Below are positions 1 through 5,756 of a DNA stretch of 6,058 bases, piece by piece. A model generated the notes under the pieces. It saw only the letters and a list, made by a program, of their open reading frames with translations, was not told the DNA's origin and did no database searches. A program made the position numbers and the translations under genes. The stretch spans positions 1 to 6,058 of the forward strand of contig PACG01000038.1 of NCBI GenBank assembly GCA_002699335.1, in the 5' to 3' direction. The DNA comes from Candidatus Poribacteria bacterium. Its GTDB lineage: Bacteria > Poribacteria > WGA-4E > UBA9662. Position 1 is the first letter of the stretch. The number at the start of each line of letters is the position of its first letter.

Positions 1-16
1 CGTATCGGGGTAAAGC

Positions 17-55
17 GGTGGGTTAGTTTGCAATACAGGTCAAAATAAACCCACC
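17..55. repeat. Inverted repeat, possible stem-loop
   Basis: GGTGGGTT (17-24) and AACCCACC (48-55) are perfect 8-base inverted arms. The stem can continue after one mismatch with GTTT (26-29) against AAAT (43-46, one G-T wobble), leaving a 13-base loop. No T-run follows on either strand, so it is not a convincing intrinsic terminator. It may be the structured 3' end of an upstream transcript lying outside the window. Confidence 0.45.
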
Positions 56-120
56 CACACCAGCCTGAAGTCTAGTTCAGACCAGCATGGATGGGTTGTG
101 CAGCGTTGGTTTTAGATTCT

Positions 121-242
121 AGCTGGAAAGTATTGCCAAGTTGAAGTATAGGAGTAAGATGAAGTTACCGGGGTTTGGACCGCCGTGGGCATACTAGCGA
201 GAACGTCGGAAGCTAGGTAGAAATCAAAGTCCAACTGACCGT
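121..242 (+). repeat. Diverged direct repeat, left copy
   Basis: This stretch shares ordered anchors with 5291-5404 in the same orientation: TTGCCAA (133-139), AAGTATAGG (144-152), TAAGAT (155-160), TACC (166-169) and ACTGACCGT (234-242). The offsets to the matching words on the right lie between 5162 and 5171 bases, which means near-collinear matching with small indels. The part between 170 and 233 aligns only weakly. The two copies bracket the operon. Confidence 0.4.
177..190 (+). repeat. Exact 14-base repeat, left copy
   Basis: GGACCGCCGTGGGC occurs here and again exactly at 5532-5545 in the other gene-free flank, in the same orientation. Both copies are preceded by a G-run (GGGG at 170-173; seven Gs at 5527-5533, the last two belonging to the repeat) and followed after one base by TA. 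An exact 14-base match between two roughly 470-base regions is unlikely by chance (order of one in a thousand). Its offset differs from that of the longer collinear repeat, so it is probably a separate unit. Confidence 0.5.
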
Positions 243-321
243 CCTCATCGACTTCGATCTTTCTGATTAGCGTGTGCAGCGCTGTCTTTCTGATATCAAT
301 TCCTAATATTTTTCTTGCGAG

Positions 322-327
322 TATAAT
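322..327 (+). promoter_or_regulatory. Candidate -10 box for the operon
   Basis: A perfect TATAAT lies in the AT-rich patch 296-350, about 150 bases before the first gene's start. I find no good -35 at 16-18 bases upstream (the sequence there is ATTCCTA) and no extended -10 TG. Transcription from here would give a leader of roughly 140 bases containing both stem-loops listed below. Planctomycete promoters often diverge from the enterobacterial consensus, so this is only a candidate. Confidence 0.3.
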
Positions 328-361
328 ACTAATACATTAAATTAAAGATGTTAACATAGTG

Positions 362-392
362 ATGTCGCCGCAAAAAAACAATCGGCTGACAT
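362..392 (+). promoter_or_regulatory. Leader stem-loop with A-rich loop
   Basis: ATGTCGCCG (362-370) pairs with CGGC-T-GACAT (383-392): nine base pairs interrupted by one bulged T at 387, closing a 12-base loop that is almost entirely adenine. It sits between the candidate -10 box and the first gene, about 85 bases before the start codon, so it would form in the mRNA leader. No U-run follows it, so it does not look like a terminator. Role unknown; an mRNA-stability or protein-binding hairpin is possible. Confidence 0.4.
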
Positions 393-420
393 TCCTAAAG
401 TAACTGGCTCCAAAATGTAA

Positions 421-456
421 GAGGCGATCAGGACTATTACCATGTCAAGATCCTCC
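421..456 (+). promoter_or_regulatory. Second leader stem-loop, imperfect
   Basis: GATC (426-429) pairs with GATC (449-452), and GAC (432-434) pairs with GTC (444-446). Two-base internal mismatches separate the stems, the loop has nine bases, and G-rich and C-rich bases could extend the outer end. It finishes about 20 bases before the start codon of the first gene, close enough to affect ribosome access. The pairing is modest and could be fortuitous. Confidence 0.25.
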
Positions 457-476
457 ACAGAATTAATCAGGTTACA

Positions 477-3400
477 ATGATGAAGAATCTCTTTCCAAAG
501 AAGCACAGCTATTGGATACTCCTGATTGCATGTGGATTTTTGGAGGCGTGGTCGTCTCTGGCAACGGCGCAGCTCAGCGAGGACAAGGTTAAGTTCTTTG
601 AAACCAAGATTCGACCCATCCTTGCGAAACATTGCTACCAGTGTCATGGGAACGACCCAGACAAGGTCGAGAAAGAACTCATTCTAACGACAACGCATGG
701 TATACGCAAAGGTGGACAGTCCGGCCCCGTCATCGTTCTTGGCAAGCCAGACAAGAGTCTCTTGATTCTGGCTATTCGTCATTCCAACCCGGACCTTCAA
801 ATGCCGGAAGACAAACTGCCTCGTGAAGTGATTCGTGACTTTGAGCGTTGGGTAGAACAGGATGCCTTTGATCCTCGGAACGATACGGACTATGAAACGA
901 AGGGATTAGCTCAAGCAAATAGGGAATACGATTTCAGCCAAGGTCGCAAGCACTGGGCGTATCAGTCATTGCAAAAGCCAGAGTTGCCAGAGGTTAATGA
1001 TAGCGGGTGGGTTAGGTCACCGATTGATCGCTTCATCTTGTCCAAGCTGGAAGAGCACGGTCTTAAACAGGTAGCGCCAGTGACTAAAAGCAAACTCATT
1101 CGTCGACTTACCTACAATCTGATCGGGCTACCGCCAACAGAGGAAGAAATCGATGACTTCTTAGCAGATAAGTCCCCACAAGCATATGGAAAGGTTGTTG
1201 ATCGATTGCTCGACTCAGACCGCTATGGTGAGCGATGGGGTCGTCATTGGCTGGATGTTGTTCGCTATGCAGATTCAAATGGGGGTGATGACAACATTGG
1301 TTATCCCAATGCCTTCCGATACCGGGACTATGTCATCAAATCATTCGACCAAGACAAACCCTATGATCAGTTTGTGAGAGAACAAATTGCTGGCGACCTG
1401 CTACCCGATCTGACGGATGATGCTGCGAGATTTGACGCTTTAACGGGCACAGGGTTCTGGATGCTTGGCTCGAAGGTACTGGATCTTAAGGATCAGGAAG
1501 AGAAGGCCCTCAATATTATCGACGAACAGTTAGATGTGATGGGCCTGGCGTTCATCGGCCAAAATATTGGCTGTGCAAGGTGTCATGACCACAAATTTGA
1601 TCCTATTCCAACCACCGATTATTATGCCTTGGCCGGGATCCTGAAGAGTTCAGTCACCATGGACGAAAATGACGAACGCGGTCACTTCATGGTTCAGCGA
1701 CCTCTAGCAACCCAGTCCAAATTGGAAGCGTTTGAGAAAGCTCAGAAAGTGATCACGCTTGTGGAGAACGAGTTGAGTGATATCATCGTCGATGCCAACG
1801 ATCAGCTTCGCCTCCAGCGAATTAGTAGCGTGGCGCGGTATCTGCTGGCTGCAGATCAAAGAAAACGCGCTTCAGAAAATATAAGCTCGAGGCACAAGCA
1901 AGTCGATCCCTCAGTGCTTGACCCAGACATCGTTCGACGTCTTTCCGACTGGTTGTCGTCGGACCGCTTCGAAGCGCCGATCTTCATAGTCTGGAATGTT
2001 TTTTCGGATGCATTTCATGCAAAGGATGTAGATTCGCCGGCCAAATTGAATCAGCTTTCGCAATCTCTGCACGAGCGGGCGAAGGAAGATCCAGGAAGTG
2101 TTTCTGCTTACACGCTGAGGATACTCGAGGATCCTCCGGCCTCACTAGATGAACTGGCCGCACGGTATCAGGAACTCTTCGTAACGTTGGATGAATTGCT
2201 AAAGGCACACCTCGACTTCTATTTATTGCGTGGAGAGCTCGACACTCAACGCATCGCCCAAGAAAAGAACACTGAGATTCCAGAGAATACTAAACTAAGT
2301 GATTACCTGAAAGAACAGACAAAGCTCACCCGGCAAAGCCGAGCGATTTCCACAAAACTGGACTACATTGAGACTCGGTTAGGGGCATTGTCTGGTAGTG
2401 GTGTGCTTAAGAATCTGAAAGCGGTGAGGGATCACCTGCAGGAAGCGATCAGGGCACAACAGGATGCACAGGAAAAACTCATCGACGGAAAAGCGAGAGA
2501 ATCCATGGAACTCCGCCGGCAGGCCCACGATTTTCTTGAGCAGGCATCTCAGCGCATCGAGAAACTTCCTAAGAAACATGAAGAGCGGATACAGAATTTC
2601 GTGGACAAAGTGCGCCTTGAGGGAATATCAAGACTACTTCTCACTCGCGACGATAGTCCATTTATCCTCACTCAGAAGGCGGAGGAACAACGGTACAGCG
2701 AAGACACAAGATCCCGCATTGCAAAACTGCGAAAGAACATTGAAAATCTTAAGGATCACACTCCAACTCAACCTTCCTGGGCAGTAGCAATCAGGGAAGC
2801 GGAAGAGATTGTGGACCTTCCAGTTCATCTTCGCGGTAGCCATCTGGAAAAAGTTGACACACCTACACCACGCGGATTCCTACGGGTAACGGATCATCTT
2901 GTCAAACCACCACGCCTTCCGGAAAATCAAAGCGGGCGATTGGAACTGGCACGTTGGCTCACCGATGCGAACCATCCACTCACTGCACGTGTCATGGTGA
3001 ACCGTATTTGGCAATGGCATTTTGGTACTGGGCTCGTTGATACACCAAACAATTTCGGGACACGCGGTAGCGAACCGAGTCACCCGATTTTGCTTGATTA
3101 TCTTGCAACTCGTTTTATCGAGTTAGGTTGGTCCGTGAAGACACTGAATAGGGAAATTGTCCTCTCCAACACCTACCAGTTGAGCACAGAACACCATGCC
3201 GGCAACGCAGAGAAAGACACGGATAACAAAATGCTCTGGCGTATGAATCAGCGAAGGCTGGAAGTCGAGCCAATCCGTGACGCCCTACTAGCCCTCGGTG
3301 GGAATTTGGATTTGACAATGGGTGGCAGGGTCAACCAATACAAACCTGGGCGGGGAGACCGAGATCGTTTCGTGTTCAACGAAGGAGCAACTTGGTTTCG

Positions 3401-3845
3401 CCTTAAGGATGAACTCTACATCGCGCCGCGAAGATCTGTGTACCTGCCCGTGATCCGCAATGCCTTATTTCCCATGTTTTCAGTGCTTGACTATGCGAAT
3501 GCATCGGCGCCGATTGATAATCGGTCCAGCACAGTTATAGCTACGCAGGCATTGCTAATGATGAATAGCTCTTTTGTGATAGAGCAAGCTGAAAGGTTCG
3601 CGCGGGAGTTACTGAAAGGCGATTTGAACAGCGAAGACCGTCGCATCGAAACAGCGTTCATTCGTGCCTACGGACGACCACCCACTAGGACAGAGATAGC
3701 GGATGCCAAGCATTTCCTAAGAGCCATGCGACAGCAAGCTTCTTCTCAAACATCCGAAAATGACCTTGTACCAATAGACGAATTCGCCTGGTCAAAACTC
3801 ACCCACGTTATGGTTTCTGCCAGCGAGTTTATTTACATCGATTAA
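477..3845 (+). CDS. Secreted PSCyt1/DUF1549/DUF1553 cytochrome-c-like protein
   Basis: Large exported protein of the planctomycete cytochrome-like family; its reaction and substrate are unknown. A basic N-terminus (KKH, 8-10) and hydrophobic core precede an ATA-Q signal peptidase I-like site near residue 31. The PSCyt1 domain has a haem c motif CYQCH at 53-57 and a likely axial methionine at 109 in LQMPEDKL, before a FERWVEQDA helix. DUF1549 spans about 181-392 (SPIDRFIL, ERWGRHWLDVVRYADSNG) and ends with a second motif CARCHDHKFDP at 366-376. Residues 393-780 are mostly helical and charged, with likely coiled coil around 612-716. The conserved LPVHLRGSHL block at 781-790 leads to DUF1553 (about 816-1090: SGRLELARWLTDANHPLTAR, NRIWQWHFG, RRSVYLPV, IRAYGRPPT). 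The C-terminal SEFIYID ending looks complete. All four mature cysteines lie in the two CXXCH motifs. Two ATGs are in tandem (477, 480), with only a weak AGG five bases upstream. It heads the operon with the DUF1501 gene. Confidence 0.95.
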   Translation: MMKNLFPKKHSYWILLIACGFLEAWSSLATAQLSEDKVKFFETKIRPILAKHCYQCHGNDPDKVEKELILTTTHGIRKGGQSGPVIVLGKPDKSLLILAIRHSNPDLQMPEDKLPREVIRDFERWVEQDAFDPRNDTDYETKGLAQANREYDFSQGRKHWAYQSLQKPELPEVNDSGWVRSPIDRFILSKLEEHGLKQVAPVTKSKLIRRLTYNLIGLPPTEEEIDDFLADKSPQAYGKVVDRLLDSDRYGERWGRHWLDVVRYADSNGGDDNIGYPNAFRYRDYVIKSFDQDKPYDQFVREQIAGDLLPDLTDDAARFDALTGTGFWMLGSKVLDLKDQEEKALNIIDEQLDVMGLAFIGQNIGCARCHDHKFDPIPTTDYYALAGILKSSVTMDENDERGHFMVQRPLATQSKLEAFEKAQKVITLVENELSDIIVDANDQLRLQRISSVARYLLAADQRKRASENISSRHKQVDPSVLDPDIVRRLSDWLSSDRFEAPIFIVWNVFSDAFHAKDVDSPAKLNQLSQSLHERAKEDPGSVSAYTLRILEDPPASLDELAARYQELFVTLDELLKAHLDFYLLRGELDTQRIAQEKNTEIPENTKLSDYLKEQTKLTRQSRAISTKLDYIETRLGALSGSGVLKNLKAVRDHLQEAIRAQQDAQEKLIDGKARESMELRRQAHDFLEQASQRIEKLPKKHEERIQNFVDKVRLEGISRLLLTRDDSPFILTQKAEEQRYSEDTRSRIAKLRKNIENLKDHTPTQPSWAVAIREAEEIVDLPVHLRGSHLEKVDTPTPRGFLRVTDHLVKPPRLPENQSGRLELARWLTDANHPLTARVMVNRIWQWHFGTGLVDTPNNFGTRGSEPSHPILLDYLATRFIELGWSVKTLNREIVLSNTYQLSTEHHAGNAEKDTDNKMLWRMNQRRLEVEPIRDALLALGGNLDLTMGGRVNQYKPGRGDRDRFVFNEGATWFRLKDELYIAPRRSVYLPVIRNALFPMFSVLDYANASAPIDNRSSTVIATQALLMMNSSFVIEQAERFARELLKGDLNSEDRRIETAFIRAYGRPPTRTEIADAKHFLRAMRQQASSQTSENDLVPIDEFAWSKLTHVMVSASEFIYID

Positions 3846-3862
3846 AGCAAGAGATCTGAACT

Positions 3863-3883
3863 ATGAGGAGACAATACCAATGA
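3863..3883 (+). other. Six-codon mini-ORF overlapping the next start codon
   Basis: In the 34-base gap between the two operon genes, ATG at 3863 opens a six-codon frame (MRRQYQ) whose TGA (3881-3883) overlaps the ATG of the DUF1501 gene (3880-3882) as ATGA. The frame itself contains the ribosome binding site of the DUF1501 gene. It has no ribosome binding site of its own that I can see, so it is most likely a coincidence. A role in translational coupling cannot be excluded. Confidence 0.2.
3865..3870 (+). promoter_or_regulatory. Ribosome binding site of the DUF1501 gene
   Basis: GAGGAG lies nine bases before the ATG at 3880 and is a strong Shine-Dalgarno match, clearly better than the weak AGG in front of the first gene. 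It fixes the DUF1501 start and suggests the second gene is translated independently and perhaps more strongly than the first. Confidence 0.75.
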
Positions 3884-5289
3884 CCCGCCGAGAAATGCTC
3901 AGAAACTGTGCTGCTGGTTTTGGAAACCTGGCTTTGGTTTCACTGCTCACCGAACAAGGATATGCAACGGATGCAATTGGCCAGCCACTTGCCCCTCGCA
4001 TGCCACACTTCGCTCCCAAAGCGAAGCGGATCATCTTTCTGTTCATGTTTGGCGGTCCTTCTGCGCATGACCTATTTCTTCACAAACCCCTTCTGGAACG
4101 CGACCATGGCAAGCCGAATCCTATTCCAGAGCCACGAATTGTCTTCGCTAGAACCGGCAAATTGATGAAGAGTCCTTGGAAGGTCAAGCAGCACGGCCAA
4201 TCGGGTGCGTGGATTGGGGAACTGCTGCCGGAGATAGCATCAGTCGCCGATGACCTTTGCTTTCTAAAAGGCATGCATGGTACTAACCCTGAGCATGGAG
4301 CAGCTGCTTTGATAACGCATACTGGAAGTAACCAGTTTGTGCGTCCCTGTATGGGATCGTGGATATCCTATGGATTGGGAACCGAGAACCAGAATCTTCC
4401 CTCGTTCATTACGATTTGCCCAAACATTGGGGGTGGAGCATCTCAAAACTATTCCTCGGCCTTTCTTCCCACGGCGCATCACGGTACTCCTCTTGGTACC
4501 GCCCAGATGGACAACGTCGCTGAGGCACAATTCGCGTTTCTGGATAATCCAAAGATTTCCAGATCTTTTCAGAGGCAGCAGCTCGAACTTCTTCAAAAAT
4601 GGCAACGGTCCCAACTCGAGCAGGCTGGTCCTAACCAATCACTGGAAGGTCGCATCAAGTCGTTTGAGCTTGCCTTCCGTATGCAGACCGAAGCACCTAG
4701 TGTCCTCGACGTTTCGAATGAGTCTCAGGCCACGCGAAAACTATATGGGCTAGATGATAAGCCAACCAGCAACTTTGGCATGAGATGTCTTCTGGCTAGG
4801 CGTTTTATTGAACAAGGGGTTCGGTTTGTTCAAGTAACCCACGGTGAGAACAACAAATGGGATCATCACGAAAACCTGCAAAGGGATCTTCCTATAAGTT
4901 GTCGAGAAATTGACAAGCCTGTTGCTGGACTCATCAAGGATCTAAAGGCGCGTGGCCTACTTGATGAAACACTGGTGCTCTGGGGAGGAGAGTTTGGTCG
5001 CACAGCGGCGGTCGAGTTGGACCTATCTGGCGACCCTGGTCGTGACCACAATCCCAACGGCTACACCATGTTCTTGGCTGGTGGCGGAGTGACGCCTGGT
5101 GTGAGCTACGGCCAGACCGATGAATACGGGTACTACGCTGTCAAGGACAAGGTCCATATCCACGATCTGCATGCCACCATTCTTCATCTAATGGGCCTAG
5201 ACCACCAGAAACTGACCTACAGGTATCAAGGACGTGATTTTCGGCTGACAGATGTCTATGGAAATGTTGTGCATGACATTATCGCATAA
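3880..5289 (+). CDS. DUF1501 protein, Tat-exported, alkaline phosphatase/sulfatase fold
   Basis: Member of the DUF1501 family, related by fold to alkaline phosphatases and sulfatases; substrate unknown. MTRREML at residues 1-7 followed by a short hydrophobic stretch (to about 23) is a twin-arginine signal, so the folded protein is exported. Family blocks appear in order: IIFLFMFGGPSAHD (51-64), GMHGTNPEHGAAA (131-143), TGSN then RPCMGSWISYGLG (148-167), VTHGENNKWDHH (319-330), WGGEFGRT (368-375), GRDHNPNGY (387-395), TDEYGYYAV, VHIHDLHAT (425-433), then YRYQGRDFRLTDV (447-459). The Asp and His residues in these blocks are the likely metal ligands. Length and both ends look complete. Two blocks deviate from the usual pattern: DLFLHKP where a D-x-F-D-x-KP form is common, and EFGRTAA where EFGRTP is common. 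It lies 34 bases after the DUF1549/DUF1553 gene, the classic partner, so the two are probably co-transcribed. Confidence 0.95.
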   Translation: MTRREMLRNCAAGFGNLALVSLLTEQGYATDAIGQPLAPRMPHFAPKAKRIIFLFMFGGPSAHDLFLHKPLLERDHGKPNPIPEPRIVFARTGKLMKSPWKVKQHGQSGAWIGELLPEIASVADDLCFLKGMHGTNPEHGAAALITHTGSNQFVRPCMGSWISYGLGTENQNLPSFITICPNIGGGASQNYSSAFLPTAHHGTPLGTAQMDNVAEAQFAFLDNPKISRSFQRQQLELLQKWQRSQLEQAGPNQSLEGRIKSFELAFRMQTEAPSVLDVSNESQATRKLYGLDDKPTSNFGMRCLLARRFIEQGVRFVQVTHGENNKWDHHENLQRDLPISCREIDKPVAGLIKDLKARGLLDETLVLWGGEFGRTAAVELDLSGDPGRDHNPNGYTMFLAGGGVTPGVSYGQTDEYGYYAVKDKVHIHDLHATILHLMGLDHQKLTYRYQGRDFRLTDVYGNVVHDIIA

Positions 5290-5290
5290 C

Positions 5291-5404
5291 CGGAGATGGT
5301 TGCCAAAAGCCTAAAGTATAGGTAATAAGATTGGTACCATTTCCGACCAACGCCTGCTTAGAAAGAGCGGCATTCGGCTTGACGACACAACGTTCACTGA
5401 CCGT
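5291..5404 (+). repeat. Diverged direct repeat, right copy
   Basis: Partner of 121-242. Anchors TTGCCAA (5300-5306), AAGTATAGG (5314-5322), TAAGAT (5326-5331), TACC (5335-5338) and ACTGACCGT (5396-5404) follow the same order and orientation as on the left. The copy starts within a few bases of the DUF1501 stop codon. The minus strand of this copy is not open in the frame equivalent to the remnant at 112-336, so either the sharing is not coding homology or this copy has decayed further. Confidence 0.4.
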
Positions 5405-5515
5405 AATAGGGATTGACAATGCAGACCATACAATGACAAGAGACGAGTTGTCTATCTCAGGTTACCCCCCTCTGAATGGCGGGATGTATTTCCATGTTTG
5501 ACAATAGCTGTATGA

Positions 5516-5566
5516 TACCCCCACAAGGGGGGGACCGCCGTGGGCCTATCGTGACTCGTGGGGGTA
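5516..5566. repeat. Inverted repeat with an alternative inner hairpin
   Basis: TACCCCCAC (5516-5524) and GTGGGGGTA (5558-5566) are perfect 9-base inverted arms separated by 33 bases. The same C-run (5518-5522) can instead pair with the adjacent G-run (5527-5531) across an ACAA tetraloop. The two pairings exclude each other. The 14-base repeat (5532-5545) lies inside the larger loop. TTACCCCC at 5462-5469 could also compete for the right arm. Confidence 0.5.
5532..5545 (+). repeat. Exact 14-base repeat, right copy
   Basis: GGACCGCCGTGGGC, identical to 177-190. Here it follows a run of five further Gs that can form a tight hairpin, and it sits in the loop of the 9-base inverted repeat around it. 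Confidence 0.5.
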
Positions 5567-5638
5567 ATTATTGGATTATTCTGCCTACGAAGTATCAGGT
5601 GACTACTGACCAATCCCAACAGGGTTATTAAACACATG

Positions 5639-5690
5639 CTGATACCCGCCTGATTACCCCGTACACGAGTTATCTTTTGCGGGGTATCAG
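5639..5690. repeat. Second inverted repeat, CTGATACCC / GGGTATCAG
   Basis: CTGATACCC (5639-5647) and GGGTATCAG (5682-5690) are perfect 9-base arms with 34 bases between them; GC at 5648-5649 and 5679-5680 adds two pairs if G5681 is bulged. TACCCCG at 5655-5661 could pair with CGGGGTA at 5680-5686 instead, and the left arm CTGATAC could pair with GTATCAG at 5592-5598. This repeats the competing-hairpin layout seen at 5516-5566. Confidence 0.5.
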
Positions 5691-5725
5691 TGAGTGCCTA
5701 GTTGCTTAAAACTTTTAGTAGAAAT

Positions 5726-5754
5726 CGGGAATGAAAACCCGCCCATTTTATTTT
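5726..5754 (+). terminator. Weak terminator-like hairpin
   Basis: CGGG (5726-5729) and CCCG (5738-5741) enclose an 8-base A-rich loop and are followed, after CCCA, by the T-rich run TTTTATTTT (5746-5754). The four-pair stem is short for an intrinsic terminator. It lies between convergent genes and could end transcripts from the operon, though more than 430 bases after the DUF1501 stop. On the minus strand it follows the dioxygenase stop but has a poorer T-run. Confidence 0.25.
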
Positions 5755-5756
5755 CA

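Larger units (their letters stand above)
112..336 (-). pseudogene. Possible gene remnant, C-terminal fragment (recombinase-like?)
   Basis: The minus strand is open for about 75 codons and ends at a TAA at 112-114. It reads through charged, protein-like sequence including HTLIRKIEVDEDGQLDFDFYL (near 217-279), then a Ser/Thr/Tyr-rich tail ending PARI. The frame begins right after a stop at 337-339, has no ATG, GTG or TTG start in a sensible place, and has no promoter or ribosome binding site, so it would be a 5'-truncated fragment rather than a working gene. The pattern of hydrophobic-I-x-x-I-x-V-x-x-D-G-x-L followed by alternating hydrophobics resembles the C-terminal end of many serine site-specific recombinases. 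This likeness is my recollection of family style, not a match I could compute. Chance openness of a 225-base frame is also possible. Confidence 0.3.
1..476. other. Gene-poor upstream region
   Basis: No intact gene is visible here. The region contains, in order, a perfect-arm hairpin near the left edge, a minus-strand open frame lacking a start codon (probable gene remnant), one copy of a diverged direct repeat shared with the DNA downstream of the operon, a consensus -10 box in an AT-rich patch, and two stem-loops in the presumed leader of the first operon gene. The overlapping minus-strand frame running from inside the first gene to 351 has no recognisable protein features and is probably spurious. 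Confidence 0.6.
5457..5690. repeat. Cluster of TACCCC/GGGGTA palindromic motifs
   Basis: The hexamer TACCCC or its complement occurs five times in about 230 bases: 5463-5468, 5516-5521 and 5655-5660 on the plus strand; 5561-5566 and 5681-5686 as GGGGTA. Related words recur: TGATACCC at 5513-5520 and 5640-5647, and GTATCAG at 5592-5598 and 5684-5690. About one chance hit in ten such stretches would be expected for the hexamer, so the clustering is real. It could be a REP-like or MITE-like element, the remains of an insertion sequence, or a structured RNA. Confidence 0.5.
5290..5756. other. Gene-free, repeat-rich downstream region
   Basis: No supported gene lies between the operon and the convergent dioxygenase gene. 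The first third (5291-5404) looks like a diverged copy of DNA upstream of the operon. The middle (5457-5690) is crowded with TACCCC/GGGGTA words that form competing hairpins and includes the exact 14-base repeat. The last part holds a weak terminator-like hairpin. A minus-strand frame of about 61 codons (5452-5637) reads through these repeats, has no family features and is not believed. Confidence 0.6.

Noticed and set aside
65..80. CTGAA/TTCAG small palindrome
   Set aside because: Five-base arms with no context; expected by chance.
519..539. Lipobox-like LIAC before Cys19 in the first gene
   Set aside because: The hydrophobic stretch before the cysteine is very short (about seven residues after KKH), and a better signal peptidase I site (ATA-Q, residue 31) follows.
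351..647. 98-codon minus-strand frame overlapping the start of the first gene
   Set aside because: It runs antisense through the signal peptide and haem motif of a clear gene, has no family features and no credible ribosome binding site.
5498..5516. TTGACA followed by TATGAT as a promoter
   Set aside because: The spacing is only seven bases, far too short for a -35/-10 pair. A similar TTGACA/TACAAT pair at 5413-5434 has ten bases and fails for the same reason.
5518..5531. CCCCC-ACAA-GGGGG hairpin as intrinsic terminator of the operon
   Set aside because: No T-run follows on the plus strand; the next bases are GC-rich.
5452..5637. 61-codon minus-strand frame in the downstream spacer
   Set aside because: It is built from the G/C-run repeats, shows no known motifs, and the frame seems a by-product of low stop density in the repeats.
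5612..5690. Integron attC-like site
   Set aside because: No paired RYYYAAC and GTTRRRY core sites are present, and no integrase or cassette genes are nearby.
5457..5690. CRISPR array
   Set aside because: The repeated words are only 6-9 bases, occur in both orientations and have irregular spacing.
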